A DNA stretch of 64,000 nt from Carposina sasakii (taxonomy: Eukaryota; Arthropoda; Insecta; Lepidoptera; Carposinidae), in NCBI GenBank assembly GCA_014607495.2, contig CP053159.1:69501-133500 (forward strand). The letters run 5' to 3'. Positions 46,001 to 57,079 of the stretch are shown here, in pieces. A program made the position numbers and the translations under genes. Position 1 is the stretch's first letter, and the number at the start of each line of letters is the position of its first letter. Below the pieces are notes generated by a model. That model was not told the DNA's origin, made no database searches, and saw only the letters and a list, made by a program, of their open reading frames with translations.

Positions 46001-47376
46001 TATTTTCTCGAATATTTATCACCATATTGACTTAAGTCATAATAATAAGTCAACTACTGAACATGGACCTCTTCTATGAATTTGATGATTTCACAGTATT
46101 ACTACCGAAAATATTTTATGCGTATTACTCTAATTTCACATCGATTATTAAATTAGCTAACATTAACAGTTCAATTAAATATTCATTTTGCTGTTAAGGT
46201 TACTGGCACCAAGTAACATCCAATATGGCGCGTTTTGTTTACTTTTCACCCGGGTTTCTATCGAATCAGGGTTTGCAGCTCTTCAGTATACCTACTCCAT
46301 GTTCCACCCTATCGCTAACTACCGACTAATGCCTTCTATTGCGATTAGTTAACATATCATCAATTAATTAACGCCTTTTAAAGTTAGATAAACATCGGCT
46401 GTTCATTCCTTCATATTAGTTACGTTTATTTATTGTATTGTCGTGTGTGGGGTGCGTGTTTATTGTTTTATTGCAAACGAACAAAAAGTTTATTTTTGTG
46501 ACAATCTCATTTATTACGTGGAATATTATAATTAACATGTGGATTTTTCGATTTTCCTAGTTATTCTGATATTGATTTAACAACTCTGTTCTTAGAATTA
46601 GAGTTAATTATGAATTTATTGACCCACATTAAATTTAACTTTAAGCTCACTTCAAATCATTTAACACAAATTCACTAGTTAATTTCCTACTTGGGTCGGT
46701 CTTGGACTGTGTACAACACAAATTAACTACAATTGATATTTAACTAATAAAGTGGTAGGTACTAGCACTAAAGTCTCCTAAATACATTTAACTATTAACT
46801 TAAAAGGTTTACTTAATCTATAGACAGAGCGTCTCAATCATAACCCTGCTGACGCAGCTGTCGGCAAATGTCGGTATATCGTTATGCTAAGAGGAACCGG
46901 ACACAGCGGTCATACGGGCCGGGGGCGGCGGCGCCCGCGCATATTAGCGGCTCCTTTGCGCTCCACAGGGGCTCCGAGTCGTGCGCGCAGCGCGCAAAAC
47001 AAGGGTCAAGGATGCGCGTTTATTTTAGAACCAGTTTAAAGAAATTAGGGTCAAGTGATGCGTTTAAAAAGTTACTTTTTTTAACTTTACTGGTGTTAAC
47101 CGAACTTAGTCATGTTTTTTGTGTGTTCGAGACTTTTCGCATGACCTATTTCTCAAAGGTTAAGTTGCTATTTTCAATAGTAATAGGTAGTTTTAAAGTT
47201 TCACTTTTTAAAGTAGCTATCTAGTTATAGCTATAGCAGCAGCTTTAGTTTTCGTCTGCGTGAAATATGTTATTCTTGTGTAAAGTCTTTTGTTATTTTA
47301 ACGTATAAATAACTGCCTTTAAATAAATAGGTTTAGTAGTTTTAGCATGAAAGACTTACAAACATCCAAACATTAT
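46001..47376. other. Unassigned DNA with GC-rich block 46860-47020
   Basis: The block has GGGCCGGGGGCGGCGGCGCC, CATATTAGCGGCTCC and AGGGTCAAGGAT. On the minus strand ATGs give only short frames. Candidate regulatory element or CpG island. The remainder is AT-rich. Confidence 0.35.
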
Positions 47377-47512
47377 CGGTGTTATTACAAAAGAGCGCCT
47401 AAAGTTAGACTCGTTTAAAATATGACATTTGACAGTAAAATGTATAGAATATCCGACAAATTTAGGCATTGTTTCGCTTAAATGATGCTTATATTCTTTT
47501 GTAATAACACCG
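47377..47512. mobile_element. 136-bp MITE with 17-bp perfect terminal inverted repeats
   Basis: CGGTGTTATTACAAAAG at 47377-47393 and CTTTTGTAATAACACCG at 47496-47512 are exact inverses. Flanks are TAT on both sides, compatible with a TA-type target duplication. A decayed relative lies at 9563-9696. Confidence 0.8.
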
Positions 47513-47565
47513 TATAGGTTTGTATGTCATTCTCATAAACTTTGACATTTATAATATTTATTACG

Positions 47566-47684
47566 TCAGATAGATAGCCTGTCAGAAGAATACGAGTAAA
47601 GTTGTTGCTGTCTCTATCATGATCAAGGTTTAGAGAGAGACAGCAGGAACTTTATTCTTCTGATAGGCTATCTGATGTTTGGGG
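47566..47684. mobile_element. Palindromic MITE with TACGAGTA in one arm
   Basis: Left arm GCCTGTCAGAAGAATACGAG, TAAAGTTGTTGCTGTCTCT; right arm, inverted, GCCTATCAGAAGAATAAAGT, TCCTGCTGTCTCTC. The arms agree except for small changes and the extra CGAGTA in the left arm. Related copy at 20143-20246. Confidence 0.75.
47591..47598 (+). other. TACGAGTA micro-insertion in one arm of a palindrome
   Basis: The left arm reads AGAATACGAGTAAAGTT; the inverted right arm reads AGAATAAAGTT. One arm has gained six bases exactly at TA since the palindrome formed. Confidence 0.8.
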
Positions 47685-47689
47685 AAAAC

Positions 47690-48655
47690 GGCCTTAAGTA
47701 TTAATACTACCTGCTTATAGAATGTGAGCCGACGAATCGATGATAATGAAAATAGAGCTATTTTATTAAACCCAACGTTAACATAAAGTAACCAACAAAA
47801 AATGTAGATTTTATATTATATCAGGTATTATTTTCAGTAAGTGATCATTTTCCTTTGTTGGTACAGTCAGCTACAAATTAATCAGTATCGCCAACTTAAT
47901 GACTTGGTTACAGTCAGTGACGTCAGCAAATTGCCCGCCAGTTTATGTTTGAGAGCGACTGACAAGGAACAAGGAGCTTATGTGTAGGTAAACACTGGAG
48001 AACAAACCTGTACTCCGAATACTTAACCTACCACTAGTGGAAATAATACCTACGCATCGATTTTATGGCATTTATTATATGATATTGAAGAAAATATTAT
48101 ACATGAATATATATCACCATAAAAAACCTATTCACAAAATTTCCTATCCTATCAATAAATAAGGGTCCTATTTTACCGTTTTGGATATGGCTCCATATAC
48201 TTCTTGGCTTCTTAACAGAGGGTTGTAGGCCTATCCGCCGTGGGAGCGCTAGAGGGCGCAAGAAGCGACACAATACAGCCACAGCCGCGGGCGTAGCATT
48301 GTATGCTAATCCGCGACACCTTACCACAAGTCGCAAGAACGACAGATTTAACTGACTTCCATGTGAAGCGAGCTATTTAAAAACAATTACAACAGAATAA
48401 CTGCAAGAACCAAATATTACAAATAAGTCACTATACGGAAGTTCAAATTTCTAACTGGGGTTTCCGTATCACCGGGCTAGACACTCCTTGCTAACTCTGG
48501 AATATGACAACTAAGAGACATGTCACACCGAGCGTAGTCGTCGATGTAGCGTCCGCGCAGTGTCAAAACATTAACAGAATCCTAAAGATGACATGGACAG
48601 TGATGATTCCTCACTGAGGAAACACATGTAAAATAACTATATAATTTCGGGGCAG
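47690..48655. other. Unassigned DNA with a CRE
   Basis: TGACGTCA at 47918-47925 in GTCAGTGACGTCAGC. A minus-strand frame at 48097-48336 has no splice or family support. Confidence 0.35.
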
Positions 48656-48980
48656 CTATATTATTTATTTATTTATTTACACGGACTTGACGGCATTACA
48701 GTAAAACCAAGGTACCGTCAAGTTTATAGGTAAAATAAAATAAAAAGTAGACAAAACGAACAAACAGAAAAATAGTAGATAGATATAGGTAAATATAAAA
48801 AAAATTATAAGTACTTGTTGTGAAAAGTAAGTAAGGAGATCATTAGTCTATATAGGTGCATTAGGTAAATATCGTATACCTAATAATATAAAATATCATA
48901 ATACCAGAATAGAGTGGCCAGAACTACACACAAAGGATCACAAAGGAGATCCCGAAGTTTAGGATAACGGGAACAGTGGG
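48656..48980. repeat. TTTA-rich tail plus family B fragment
   Basis: TTATTTATTTATTTACACGG starts a block that looks like an inverted LINE-type end (GGCATTACAGTAAAACCAAG). 48905-48980 has AGTGGCCAGAACTACACACA, GGATCACAAAGGAGATC, the core of family B. Confidence 0.45.
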
Positions 48981-49253
48981 GCAATTCTAGAAAATTTTTG
49001 AGCCGAAACGCAACCTCTAGCGAACTGTTAATGAAACGCGGTGCGAAGCAATATATACTTACCACTTGAGTAATAAGGTATATTTCAGAATCGGTCGCGA
49101 AAAAATGACAGAATAAAAACAAGTATCTATCTCATGCTGAAATGTGTCTAATTACGTCACCGTAAAGTAACATTTACTTTTTTTTGACCGTCTACAACGG
49201 TTCCGTTTCGGCTTCATTCCACACTCGAGACTTTTCGCGAATTGGCCCCGAGA
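48981..49253 (-). repeat. Interspersed repeat family D, copy 1 (inverted)
   Basis: TTCTAGAAAATTTTTGAGCC, GAAACGCGGTGCGAAGC, AATATATACTTACCAC, GAGTAATAAGGTATATTTCA, CTACAACGGTTCCGTTTCGG and CGAATTGGCCCCGAG. It holds the unfilled TA site for the MITE at 62464. Confidence 0.75.
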
Positions 49254-49259
49254 TGTAAA

Positions 49260-49760
49260 TGAAAAAAAAAAAAAATGAAAATGAAAAATAGTTTTATTGA
49301 CCATATTTACAATGCAGTTACAAATGGCACATACATAGATAGGAGTATTTTTATACCAAGCTTACTATAATAATACAAAATAGAATTGGTTAAAAGATAA
49401 TTTAGCATTCCTTAAGTGAAACGTCGATGTCTGTAGAAGTATATAACTGTAGCACAGACATCGGCGCCCTCCATCGGTTTTATTGTTATTATGTACAAAG
49501 TTATAGTTACGTAAGCCAGTACAACATTAATCAATAATATATCCTCATTACACTACAGTAACCCTTCATTTACAAAGACCAATATTTAGATAGCACTATA
49601 CTATCCAGTTGTAACCTTAAATAAGAACGATCAATTAGTGAATTGTAAAATTAATACATTATGTGTGTATCTGTGTGCGAGCATAGTAGAATATAATAAG
49701 TGCAAAGTTGCTAAACCTTATACAAACTAGTTTTGTTGGCTTTAAGGGAGGTTTTGAAAT
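49260..49760 (-). mobile_element. Non-LTR-like 3' end (inverted) and AT-rich DNA
   Basis: Poly-A-like run, then AAAATGAAAAATAGTTTTAT, TGACCATATTTACAATGCAG, and a GC-mixed part GACATCGGCGCCCTCCATCG. Looks like an inverted LINE 3' end. No coding remains. Confidence 0.4.
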
Positions 49761-49764
49761 CACC

Positions 49765-49900
49765 AGTGACAGTTGCTAGCAACTGAAACATCGCCTGAAA
49801 GAATGATCTTCAGTTATTTAGGTACTCGACTATTACAACATGCACGCAAGGAGTTGCAGCTGATGCTTTCTAGTGAAGCCCCGCCTCAGTAACATAATCT
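49765..49900 (+). repeat. Family B 3' half
   Basis: CAGTGACAGTTGCTAGCAAC, CATCGCCTGAAAGAATGATC, CATGCACGCAAGGAGTTGCA and GTGAAGCCCCGCCTCAG. Confidence 0.65.
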
Positions 49901-50120
49901 AGAGAGTCTTAAGACCAACTTCTCGAATCTGGTTTCCCTCATCATGGCTGTAGTTGTCTGTGACCGTGGTTATCAGGAAACGTAGAGTTCCGTGCCAATC
50001 ACCGGCGAGATAGAACATCAAATAAGCAAACAACTCTTCAATATTTAGCACATATCATATTCCATATTCCCATTATTCAAAAGCAGATAGGTAACAATAC
50101 GCTGACGGCGATGCAGGCTC

Positions 50121-50215
50121 GTTACCCTTGCGTCTCGTTACCCGCCGCAGTTACCCGGTGCGCCAATTACCCGGATCAGATACGGGTAACAAGCTGATCC
50201 GTATCCGCGCGACAT
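50121..50215. promoter_or_regulatory. TTACCC motif cluster with hairpin
   Basis: Five TTACCC/GGGTAA words within about 70 bp: near 50122, 50138, 50151, 50167 and inverted at 50184. A hairpin CGGATCAG / CTGATCCG overlaps the last two, and GATACGG / CCGTATC gives another. The surroundings are AT-rich. Homotypic clustering suggests a binding-site array; the factor is unknown. Confidence 0.35.
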
Positions 50216-50439
50216 CGCCGAATTCAAATACGAGCGTTTAACATGCCTCGACCTCGGGTGGCATACGGTATGGCAACTGTAATCTAATTTGAAATTATTT
50301 CATTGTAATTTTGTGTGTGAAATTTTTAAGATTGGGTCCTATTAGTTGATCTATTCATGGCTCTTTCTGGAAGTTTTAAGTTTAAAATTTTATGGAAGGT
50401 AAATGTTGCTAAAATATTTTTTTTCCATAGAAACATACA

Positions 50440-50525
50440 TATCCACATAGCTGTTTTCCCAAAAATATTGTAGCCAGAACTACAGGACGCGAAGGAGGTC
50501 CTATGGTCACGTTTAGCATAGCAAA
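50440..50525 (+). repeat. Family B fragment
   Basis: CATATCCACATAGCTGTTTT, AGCCAGAACTACAGGACG and GTCACGTTTAGCATAGC. Confidence 0.6.
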
Positions 50526-50529
50526 TTTT

Positions 50530-51165
50530 CAAATTATACTATTTAAAGGAAAATTTAAAGCAAAACAGATATTTAAACTTTAATACGGTCTGAGGATACT
50601 GTATTCTACTCTTTACGCTTCCTGAAAGGACACCGTAATACTCAACACCACAATATCGCTCATAACCCTCGGAGATACAGTGTAATGTCGCCTGCAGCCA
50701 CCCGGATACTTTGCATGATGAACGCTGCGGTGTGAATTACGCGGCCGCAGGTCGTTATTGTGCGACCACCTTAACTTTACCGCTCGAAGGAAACCCTTTA
50801 TCCTTTATTTCTTACACTGTACAGTCAAAATTCGCAAGTATTTTGTATTGCTGTTGTTTGTTAAAGTTTGTAATTCTGGTAGCATATTTGAGCGCGATGG
50901 CGCGATAGGACGCGATAGTGGTATCGGTGACACTGGGAAGGACGGCCGCTATGAATCAATGCAAACAAACAAACAAACAATACAATACGCAGTTCCGCTT
51001 TGTTTGGATTGCGTAACAATGGGCCTCTCGTAATAATACCTCTATTTTATTTATTACAGCCGTGGTTCTTATCTTGATAAGGCCTGTATTTCAGAGGATT
51101 AAAATTTCGACAAGAAATAAGCTTCGATAGTCCTATTGTCTAATGAATAATGTGCAAAGATGGAT
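50530..51165. other. Unassigned DNA
   Basis: GC-richer at 50690-50770 (GTGAATTACGCGGCCGCAGG). ACAA microsatellite at 50965-50980. No gene. Confidence 0.35.
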
Positions 51166-51169
51166 ATAA

Positions 51170-51742
51170 TTAGTATGGTGGCGGGATCAAATAGTTCATA
51201 ATTGTCTTTGTCTGGTCTCCATGCGGCTGCGGCGGCTCTTTTGAATAATCCTCGACCAAACCGCGAGATTTATGGCCTATAACCATAGAGCAGGAGGAGG
51301 GGACCAGCGTAGACGGAGCCGCAGCGGACGCGGGCCCCCGAGCCGCAAGGGGTCCGCCCACGCTAGCCGCTGTGCAATTAAACAATTTGCGTAGAGACGG
51401 CGGCGCCTGCGCATCCACTAACAAATTAAAAACCCTCGGATACGACGATTTATTCGCCGGAGTTTGTTTGAATTCGGCCGAGCGATTAGCAAGACTCGTA
51501 ATAACCATTAGAAATGTAACATAAACACCGCTCTGGGAGGTTAGCTTTGCGGTTTTGGCAGTTTCATTAACGTTATTGATATGCAGAAATTCAGCAGCCA
51601 TTATGTGCAATTCACGTCTGAGATAATTACTATTTGATGAATGATAATTCTGATGCAGAAATAAGACTATATATAAAACCCAGACATAAAATGTGTTTAA
51701 AAAAAACGCTGAGAGTATTAAGTGATTAATTGTTATCGTCAT
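51170..51742 (-). other. 190-codon minus ORF overlapping a conserved-element-like block
   Basis: The longest open frame in the window. Its last third is Ala/Pro-rich (GGPLAARGPASAAAPSTLVP) and preceded by an acceptor-like ATTGTTTAATTGCACAG, in phase 1; it ends KTIMNYLIPPPY and a stop. No good donor was found. The DNA is also dense in homeodomain-type words (TCATTAACGTTATTGAT, GATTTATGGCC), so a conserved regulatory element is an equally good reading. Confidence 0.3.
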
Positions 51743-53600
51743 TCTTCCATCAATTGGTTCCCAGACCTTTGGGATGGATCCTGTGAAAGTGTCCCACTAT
51801 TATTTTTTGTGGACGAAGCCGCGAAAGGCCAGCAGTGGGCAATTACCGGCGCTCCCAGCGTGGACGTCGACGCGGCAATTGTTTAATGTGCGGTTTAATT
51901 GCGTAATGCGTGCGATCAATTGATGTTCGGACGCGTGAGAACGAGACAATCCATCACATCATATCCGATTAGAGGGTTCTAATAGATGGAACTTGTACTT
52001 CTATTTGTAATCGGAGTTAACAGTGTCATCTTATTGGACTATTCCAAGACATTCCTAATTGGTACTTTAGGTTGGAACCTTTGCGGAGTGAGAGATAGAC
52101 TGAAAAATAACTGCACATTTAGCAATTATCGGCGTCATCAAGGCTTATTCAATATTTGGTATATCTAAAGGCCCTTCTTCATAGAATGCAGATGATCTGC
52201 TACTGTAACATCATTCAAGTAACTAAGCGCTATTGTAAAATACAACACCCACTGTAAGCCTTCCCGTGTTGGTCACCAAAAGCAGTTATCTTTTAGTCGA
52301 GTGGTCTACGATTTTTGGACCATTGCGGACCTCCCAAGGAATCTGGTACTCCTTGCACCTAATCCCTTGCCTCTGCATTAGCTCCGTGGTGCATCAGTTC
52401 TCAGACCGTATCTCCGCATCGCGGCCGGCACGGCAGACCACTGACCCCGCGCAGATGTTATTTAAGCCTGTCCTTATTACGATGTTCCGATAGCGAGCCA
52501 CAATAGCCGCCTGCTAACTACAATAGCTGGTGAGCACGCTTATCGAGATGAGTTACGATTAGTAAATTGGCGAGCGATCGACTTTCTAATAAATTTAGCG
52601 GGAATTGCGCCGTCCGAGGCACGTATTCTGGAGGCGAGCGGGTTCAGCGCAGTTAGTAGATGATTAAAGTGATTGAAGATTGCGAGCGAAGTATCTGCTT
52701 TAATAGGAATGTTCTAATTTGAATAGGTTTGCTCCTTATCTGCTGATCCGGTAAGGCTCCAGTACTTTCAAAGTAGTATTCTCTATCTTATGCTCCATAA
52801 TTTCCAATAAGTTTTAAATTGCTATATATTACTAGTAGCTTGTTCCTTGATGCTAGATTTTAAATATTGTTAGTGGCATCTATCTTAGATGAAATCAATT
52901 TGTTATTGGGCAAATAATATTGTTGGTCTACTTGTATGTTAGGGAATTGTGCGGTAATGTGATCAAAAACACAAACTTTCTCATTAGCGGTGTTCATCCC
53001 GGCTCTATCTAAGACACTTCCAAATTAATATTGATGTCCCCGCGATGCCTAACTTTCCTTCTCTGAAAAATAACTCTGGAAAGAATTGTCATAGCAATTA
53101 CATTACTGAGTTCATCTTAGTTGTTGGAAATACTTCACCACCCAGAGTGAATTATATTATGAATCAATTGCAAAGCCAGGACGAATAAATAATGAAGAAG
53201 CATAATGTAATAAAAATCATGAAGTAATAGATTTTAAAGTGTTCTGAGAGCAAGGTACCAGGGCCACAGGAATATCGTAGAGGTGCAGGAATTGTGTAGA
53301 TGTGATTATAATGAGGCGCGCGTGCTATTTGCGATTTCACAGCAACTGACGAGTCTATCGAAGGCGTGACAAACGGACGAATAACATGAACATCACAAGA
53401 CATATTTCTTTAAAAATGTCTGTAATGTTTTAGAACATCCTTTCCTTACATTATAAAAGCAGTGATGAAATCTGACGAGATTGATCATCTTAGCTGAAGA
53501 TAATGCGAAAAGTGACCTAAGTTAGGAAGTACAGCTGACGACATCAGCGGACAAGTTTGTGTTCTTGGTTTACAAAAGGGGTGTTAAGAAAATGCTATAT
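51743..53600. other. Candidate regulatory blocks, then AT-rich DNA
   Basis: 51790-51960 (GGCAATTGTTTAATGTGCGG, TTTAATTGCGTAATGCGTGC) and 52490-52690 (GATTAAAGTGATTGAAG, TAATAAATTTAGCGGG) mix TAAT-core words with CpG. 52700-53600 has nothing clear. Confidence 0.35.
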
Positions 53601-53601
53601 A

Positions 53602-53661
53602 AATAGCCCACTGTACTTACAAAAACATTCTGGACTAGTTTTGTAGGTACAGTGGGTTATT
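53602..53661. ncRNA. 60-nt hairpin, pre-miRNA-like or tiny MITE
   Basis: AATAGCCCACTGTACTTACA + AAAAC pairs with GTTTTGTAGGTACAGTGGGT + TATT across an 11-nt loop. In RNA the two mismatches are G:U wobbles, leaving one bulge. Size and pairing fit an animal pre-miRNA, but short foldback elements look the same. Confidence 0.35.
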
Positions 53662-54670
53662 TTAGATTAAAAAAAATATTTTATTTGATTGCATGTCATG
53701 TATGTTGATGTATAGGTTTCTCTATGATACCCAATTTTTTTGCAATTCGCTTATATTTTTCTGTTATACACTGTACTTTGCTTATTGTTTTTAACTTCTG
53801 CATTACCTGAATTATACATGGGTCATCATAGTTGTCACGTAATGTCACGGTTGTCATCAGGCACGCGGGCGGCGTGTGCGGGCGCGTGGAACACTCTCAC
53901 AGGTGGCCTGTACTGAAGCTCATCACATGTCATTTCGCGCACTAATGTGCATTTCTTAGTTATTTTTTAAAATTTAATATAAGCGTTAAGAGTAAAATAA
54001 GTTAGCATTCCATGAGAAACGACATGTTGGTCAATATGTATTATATACACGGTCATTTTAAAAATCAACCATTAAAAAAACGACAATTAGGTGAGGTACC
54101 TCCAAAAACATTACTAAAATCCCCGTGAATCTTTCTACACTATTTCTATAATAAGTGAACCTAATAAGTAGTAAACGGGGTCACCCTTGTTCCTGGGGTA
54201 AGTCTACAACCTACCTGAGCAAAAAAGGGGTAAAAAAACAACAATAAATTCGATTCATCCAACAACATCAATGAAATGTTTAGCCGACCCTTTCCGCGGT
54301 ATTTTCAATAAACTATCATAAGCAGGTCGTGGCTTCGACTGTTTCTTGCGAGACGCGTGTCGTCGTGGAGATTATCTTACTACCCCTTTGCTAAGGGTTC
54401 CCGAGGGTTGATATCGGAGACGCGTGTTTACGAGGGATGACGGATGGGGCCGCGGGGCGACACTAGCATTGTAATGCTATTTGGTTTCCTTGACGTTAAG
54501 TAGTGGTAATAGTCGGAAACGATTTAACTTGTTTGTTATCCCTTTATTTTATAACCCTTATAAATGATTTCACGTTGGGTTTATTTATAGATTAGACAAT
54601 TTAGGTCATGTTTTAACCCCCTGAGCTAAAATAGAGGTGTTTTTAGTCTAATACATAAGTGTATTGATAG
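53662..54670. other. Unassigned DNA
   Basis: GC-rich patches at 53860-53890 and 54340-54460 (GAGACGCGTGTCGTCGTGG, GGAGACGCGTGTTTACGAGG). No exon. Confidence 0.35.
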
Positions 54671-54674
54671 GTAG

Positions 54675-54745
54675 TAGTCGTAGTCGTCAGCATATTGAAG
54701 TCCACTGCTGGACGTAAGCCTCTCCCAGAGCACGCTACGAAGCTC
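54675..54745 (+). repeat. Family G fragment
   Basis: GTCAGCATATTGAAGTCCAC, TGCTGGACGTAAGCCTCTCC and CAGAGCACGCTACGAAG match the first half of 35180. Confidence 0.65.
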
Positions 54746-54749
54746 GATC

Positions 54750-55820
54750 TTCCGTTTTTGCGATCCAGTCACTATCAATAGATAAAGTACGAGTAGGATC
54801 AACAAATTGTTAAATATTTTAGCTTGTGGAATTGAATTACACCTTGACATTTTTCTTCAAATATCACGACTAAATACCTACCACATAGGAAAATCTTAAT
54901 ATAGCTTTACCAATACCTTGTTCTCCTAATGGGTCTGATTACTAACGACTGTTAGTAGCGTATGAAGATGTCTGCGATCCGATCGCGGCGACCTGGCGAC
55001 CTCGCGATCTCATCGCACTGCGCACGTGCTTGCTTTCCCCGGCGCAGGCGCAGCGTTAGGGCCACGGAGTTCTAGGCTAATGTGGAGTAACCTTAACACT
55101 TATTTCATATAGTCATAAAGGTTCGTAAAGTATTTGGCTCAATTGTTAATTAACTCAGTCCATGCCAAAGTGACAATTACCGTGGTCCCACCAGTGGGAC
55201 ATGTTGGGGGGACCACGGGTAATAGTCGGGTTTTTCAAACCTGGACTCACTATGCAAAATTTCTATAGTTATGGCATTTAGTGGTGTGTACTTATCTATT
55301 ACAATGAATGATCGAGGAGCAACTTTTTCATGATGATTTTACTATATTCTGGTTTGTGCGTTATAGATAGAAACAGATTTTGCAAAAAAAAATCCAAAAA
55401 TAATACATTCATACCTAAGTAGAGATAAGAGACTCCACCTTCACCTACAGCTGCGTGGTTACTGCACTGAACGATCCAAGTATAAGGTATCAGGAAGTTT
55501 ATCCAGAAATGATAATTAGTACCAATTACTTAGATACAAATAGATCTATCCTAGTTTACAATGTTCAATTTATGGTTCAATCATAGACTGCGTTATATAA
55601 TTTATAAGTCTACTACTAATCTAAACTACTACTTAGTAGCTTATAGTTTTCAAGTCTGCTTTAGAAAGTTTTTATTGTTAGAGTGAAAAACTCTTTTTCT
55701 TTTAACGGTAAACTTGTAAAGTAAATTAAACAGCTTTTTTTTCTTGTTACTCTTTCACGCAATAACTAGGAAATTACAAACTAAAAAAAAGTGAAAAAAT
55801 AAAAAAGGTAGGAATATTAA
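54750..55820. other. Unassigned DNA with nested hairpin
   Basis: At 55190-55218 CCGTGGTCCC pairs with GGGACCACGG, with GTCCCA/TGGGAC nested inside. 54970-55050 is GC-rich (GATCCGATCGCGGCGACC). Rest AT-rich. Confidence 0.35.
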
Positions 55821-55824
55821 GGAA

Positions 55825-55920
55825 TTTTCCTGCGAAAATTTTCACTGGTTTTCATCTCAGAATCATGGTCTGAAGTCACCATATCAATAATTGCCTGGCT
55901 GTCACAAACACCCTGTATAG
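55825..55920 (-). mobile_element. Partial MITE, inverted copy of 56613
   Basis: CGAAAATTTTCACTGG, CAGAATCATGGTCTGAAGTC, ATTGCCTGGCTGTCACAAAC and ACCCTGTATAG are the reverse complement of the left end at 56613. Confidence 0.65.
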
Positions 55921-56059
55921 AATATCACATCTAAGTTCTATAGCTTCTAATGCGAACGAAGTTGAGGGCGTTACCGTTAGCCTACCTAACCTACCTATAG
56001 TACTAAATCGAATCTACATGTAGGTATATTATCTATAGGTATATACCTATATGTATATT

Positions 56060-56165
56060 ATCTATACACGACTATGTTCTCAATAAGTTAGCCAAATTTG
56101 CTAAATCATATAAAATATCCCACAGCCACGTTTATCAAAGTCGCTAGCTCATCGACTGGGTAAAT
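56060..56165 (+). repeat. Family B, worn fragment
   Basis: CACGACTATGTTCTCAATA, GTTAGCCAAATTTGC, ATCCCACAGCCACGTTTATC. Confidence 0.45.
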
Positions 56166-56612
56166 ATTGGTGTATCTAATATACAGGATGTTTGCTATTT
56201 CTTCTTCCAAGCAATGACACTTCACTGAAATAGTGTAACAGTAATAGTAGAATCATGCGGTGTGTCAGACCTAATGTTGGTTTTGCCATAAAGGAGAACT
56301 GTGTAGCAGCTCTCCTGGATTTCGTCTTTAGGCGACCTTAACTCTTATTAGCTCCACGTTGGTGGCTATTTAGCCCCGAATCGCTAACTTATGCCTGACA
56401 GACCGTAACAAATCGCACCTTGGGGTGGTGACCGTTGCCAAAGCAAAAGCTTTGCGATTTTTTTTTTTTGGGTTGTTTAAATTCACCTCTTTTTTTGTTT
56501 GGTAGCGGTTTCATTTTGGGGTGCGAACATAGAAAGTAACATATAATTGGACAATCGACAAACAAGTTGTTAATGCTTTCATGTCGAATAAATGATTTTG
56601 AATTTGAATTTG

Positions 56613-57076
56613 TGACAGCCAGGCAAATATTGATACCATGACTTCAGACCATGATTCTGAGGCAGAAAACACTGAAAATTTTCGTACGAAAATGCCATTT
56701 TTCCCATATTTTCAGGAAAACAATAGTTTAGTTCGTTTAATTAGGCCTTAGATAATGACTTGCAAATAAAATTTTAACGAAAAGATCATGTAAAAAAAAA
56801 GTTGCCTTCAAAAAAGTTTAAATAACTGATCAACCCTAATGGAGAGTTACAAGTTATCCAAAAAAACAGCAATGTGTCACACAATAACGAATATGCTCAT
56901 TTAATTTGTCACAAGATCGCCTGATACCTACAATTGGCGCGGAGAGCAAAGATTAGGTACTGATATTCAAATCAAACACACATTTCCTGTGAATTATAAC
57001 ACTGTCATATAACTCAACACAATGGTACTTGTTCAGCATTTCAGTATTTGCCTGGCTGTCACCCACACCCTGTATA
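56613..57076. mobile_element. MITE with GTGACAGCCAGGCAAATA termini
   Basis: Left GTGACAGCCAGGCAAATATT and right AGTATTTGCCTGGCTGTCAC are inverted repeats about 460 bp apart. The right end continues CCACACCCTGTATA, which the left lacks, so the left tip may be truncated. No open frame. Confidence 0.65.
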
Positions 57077-57079
57077 AAT

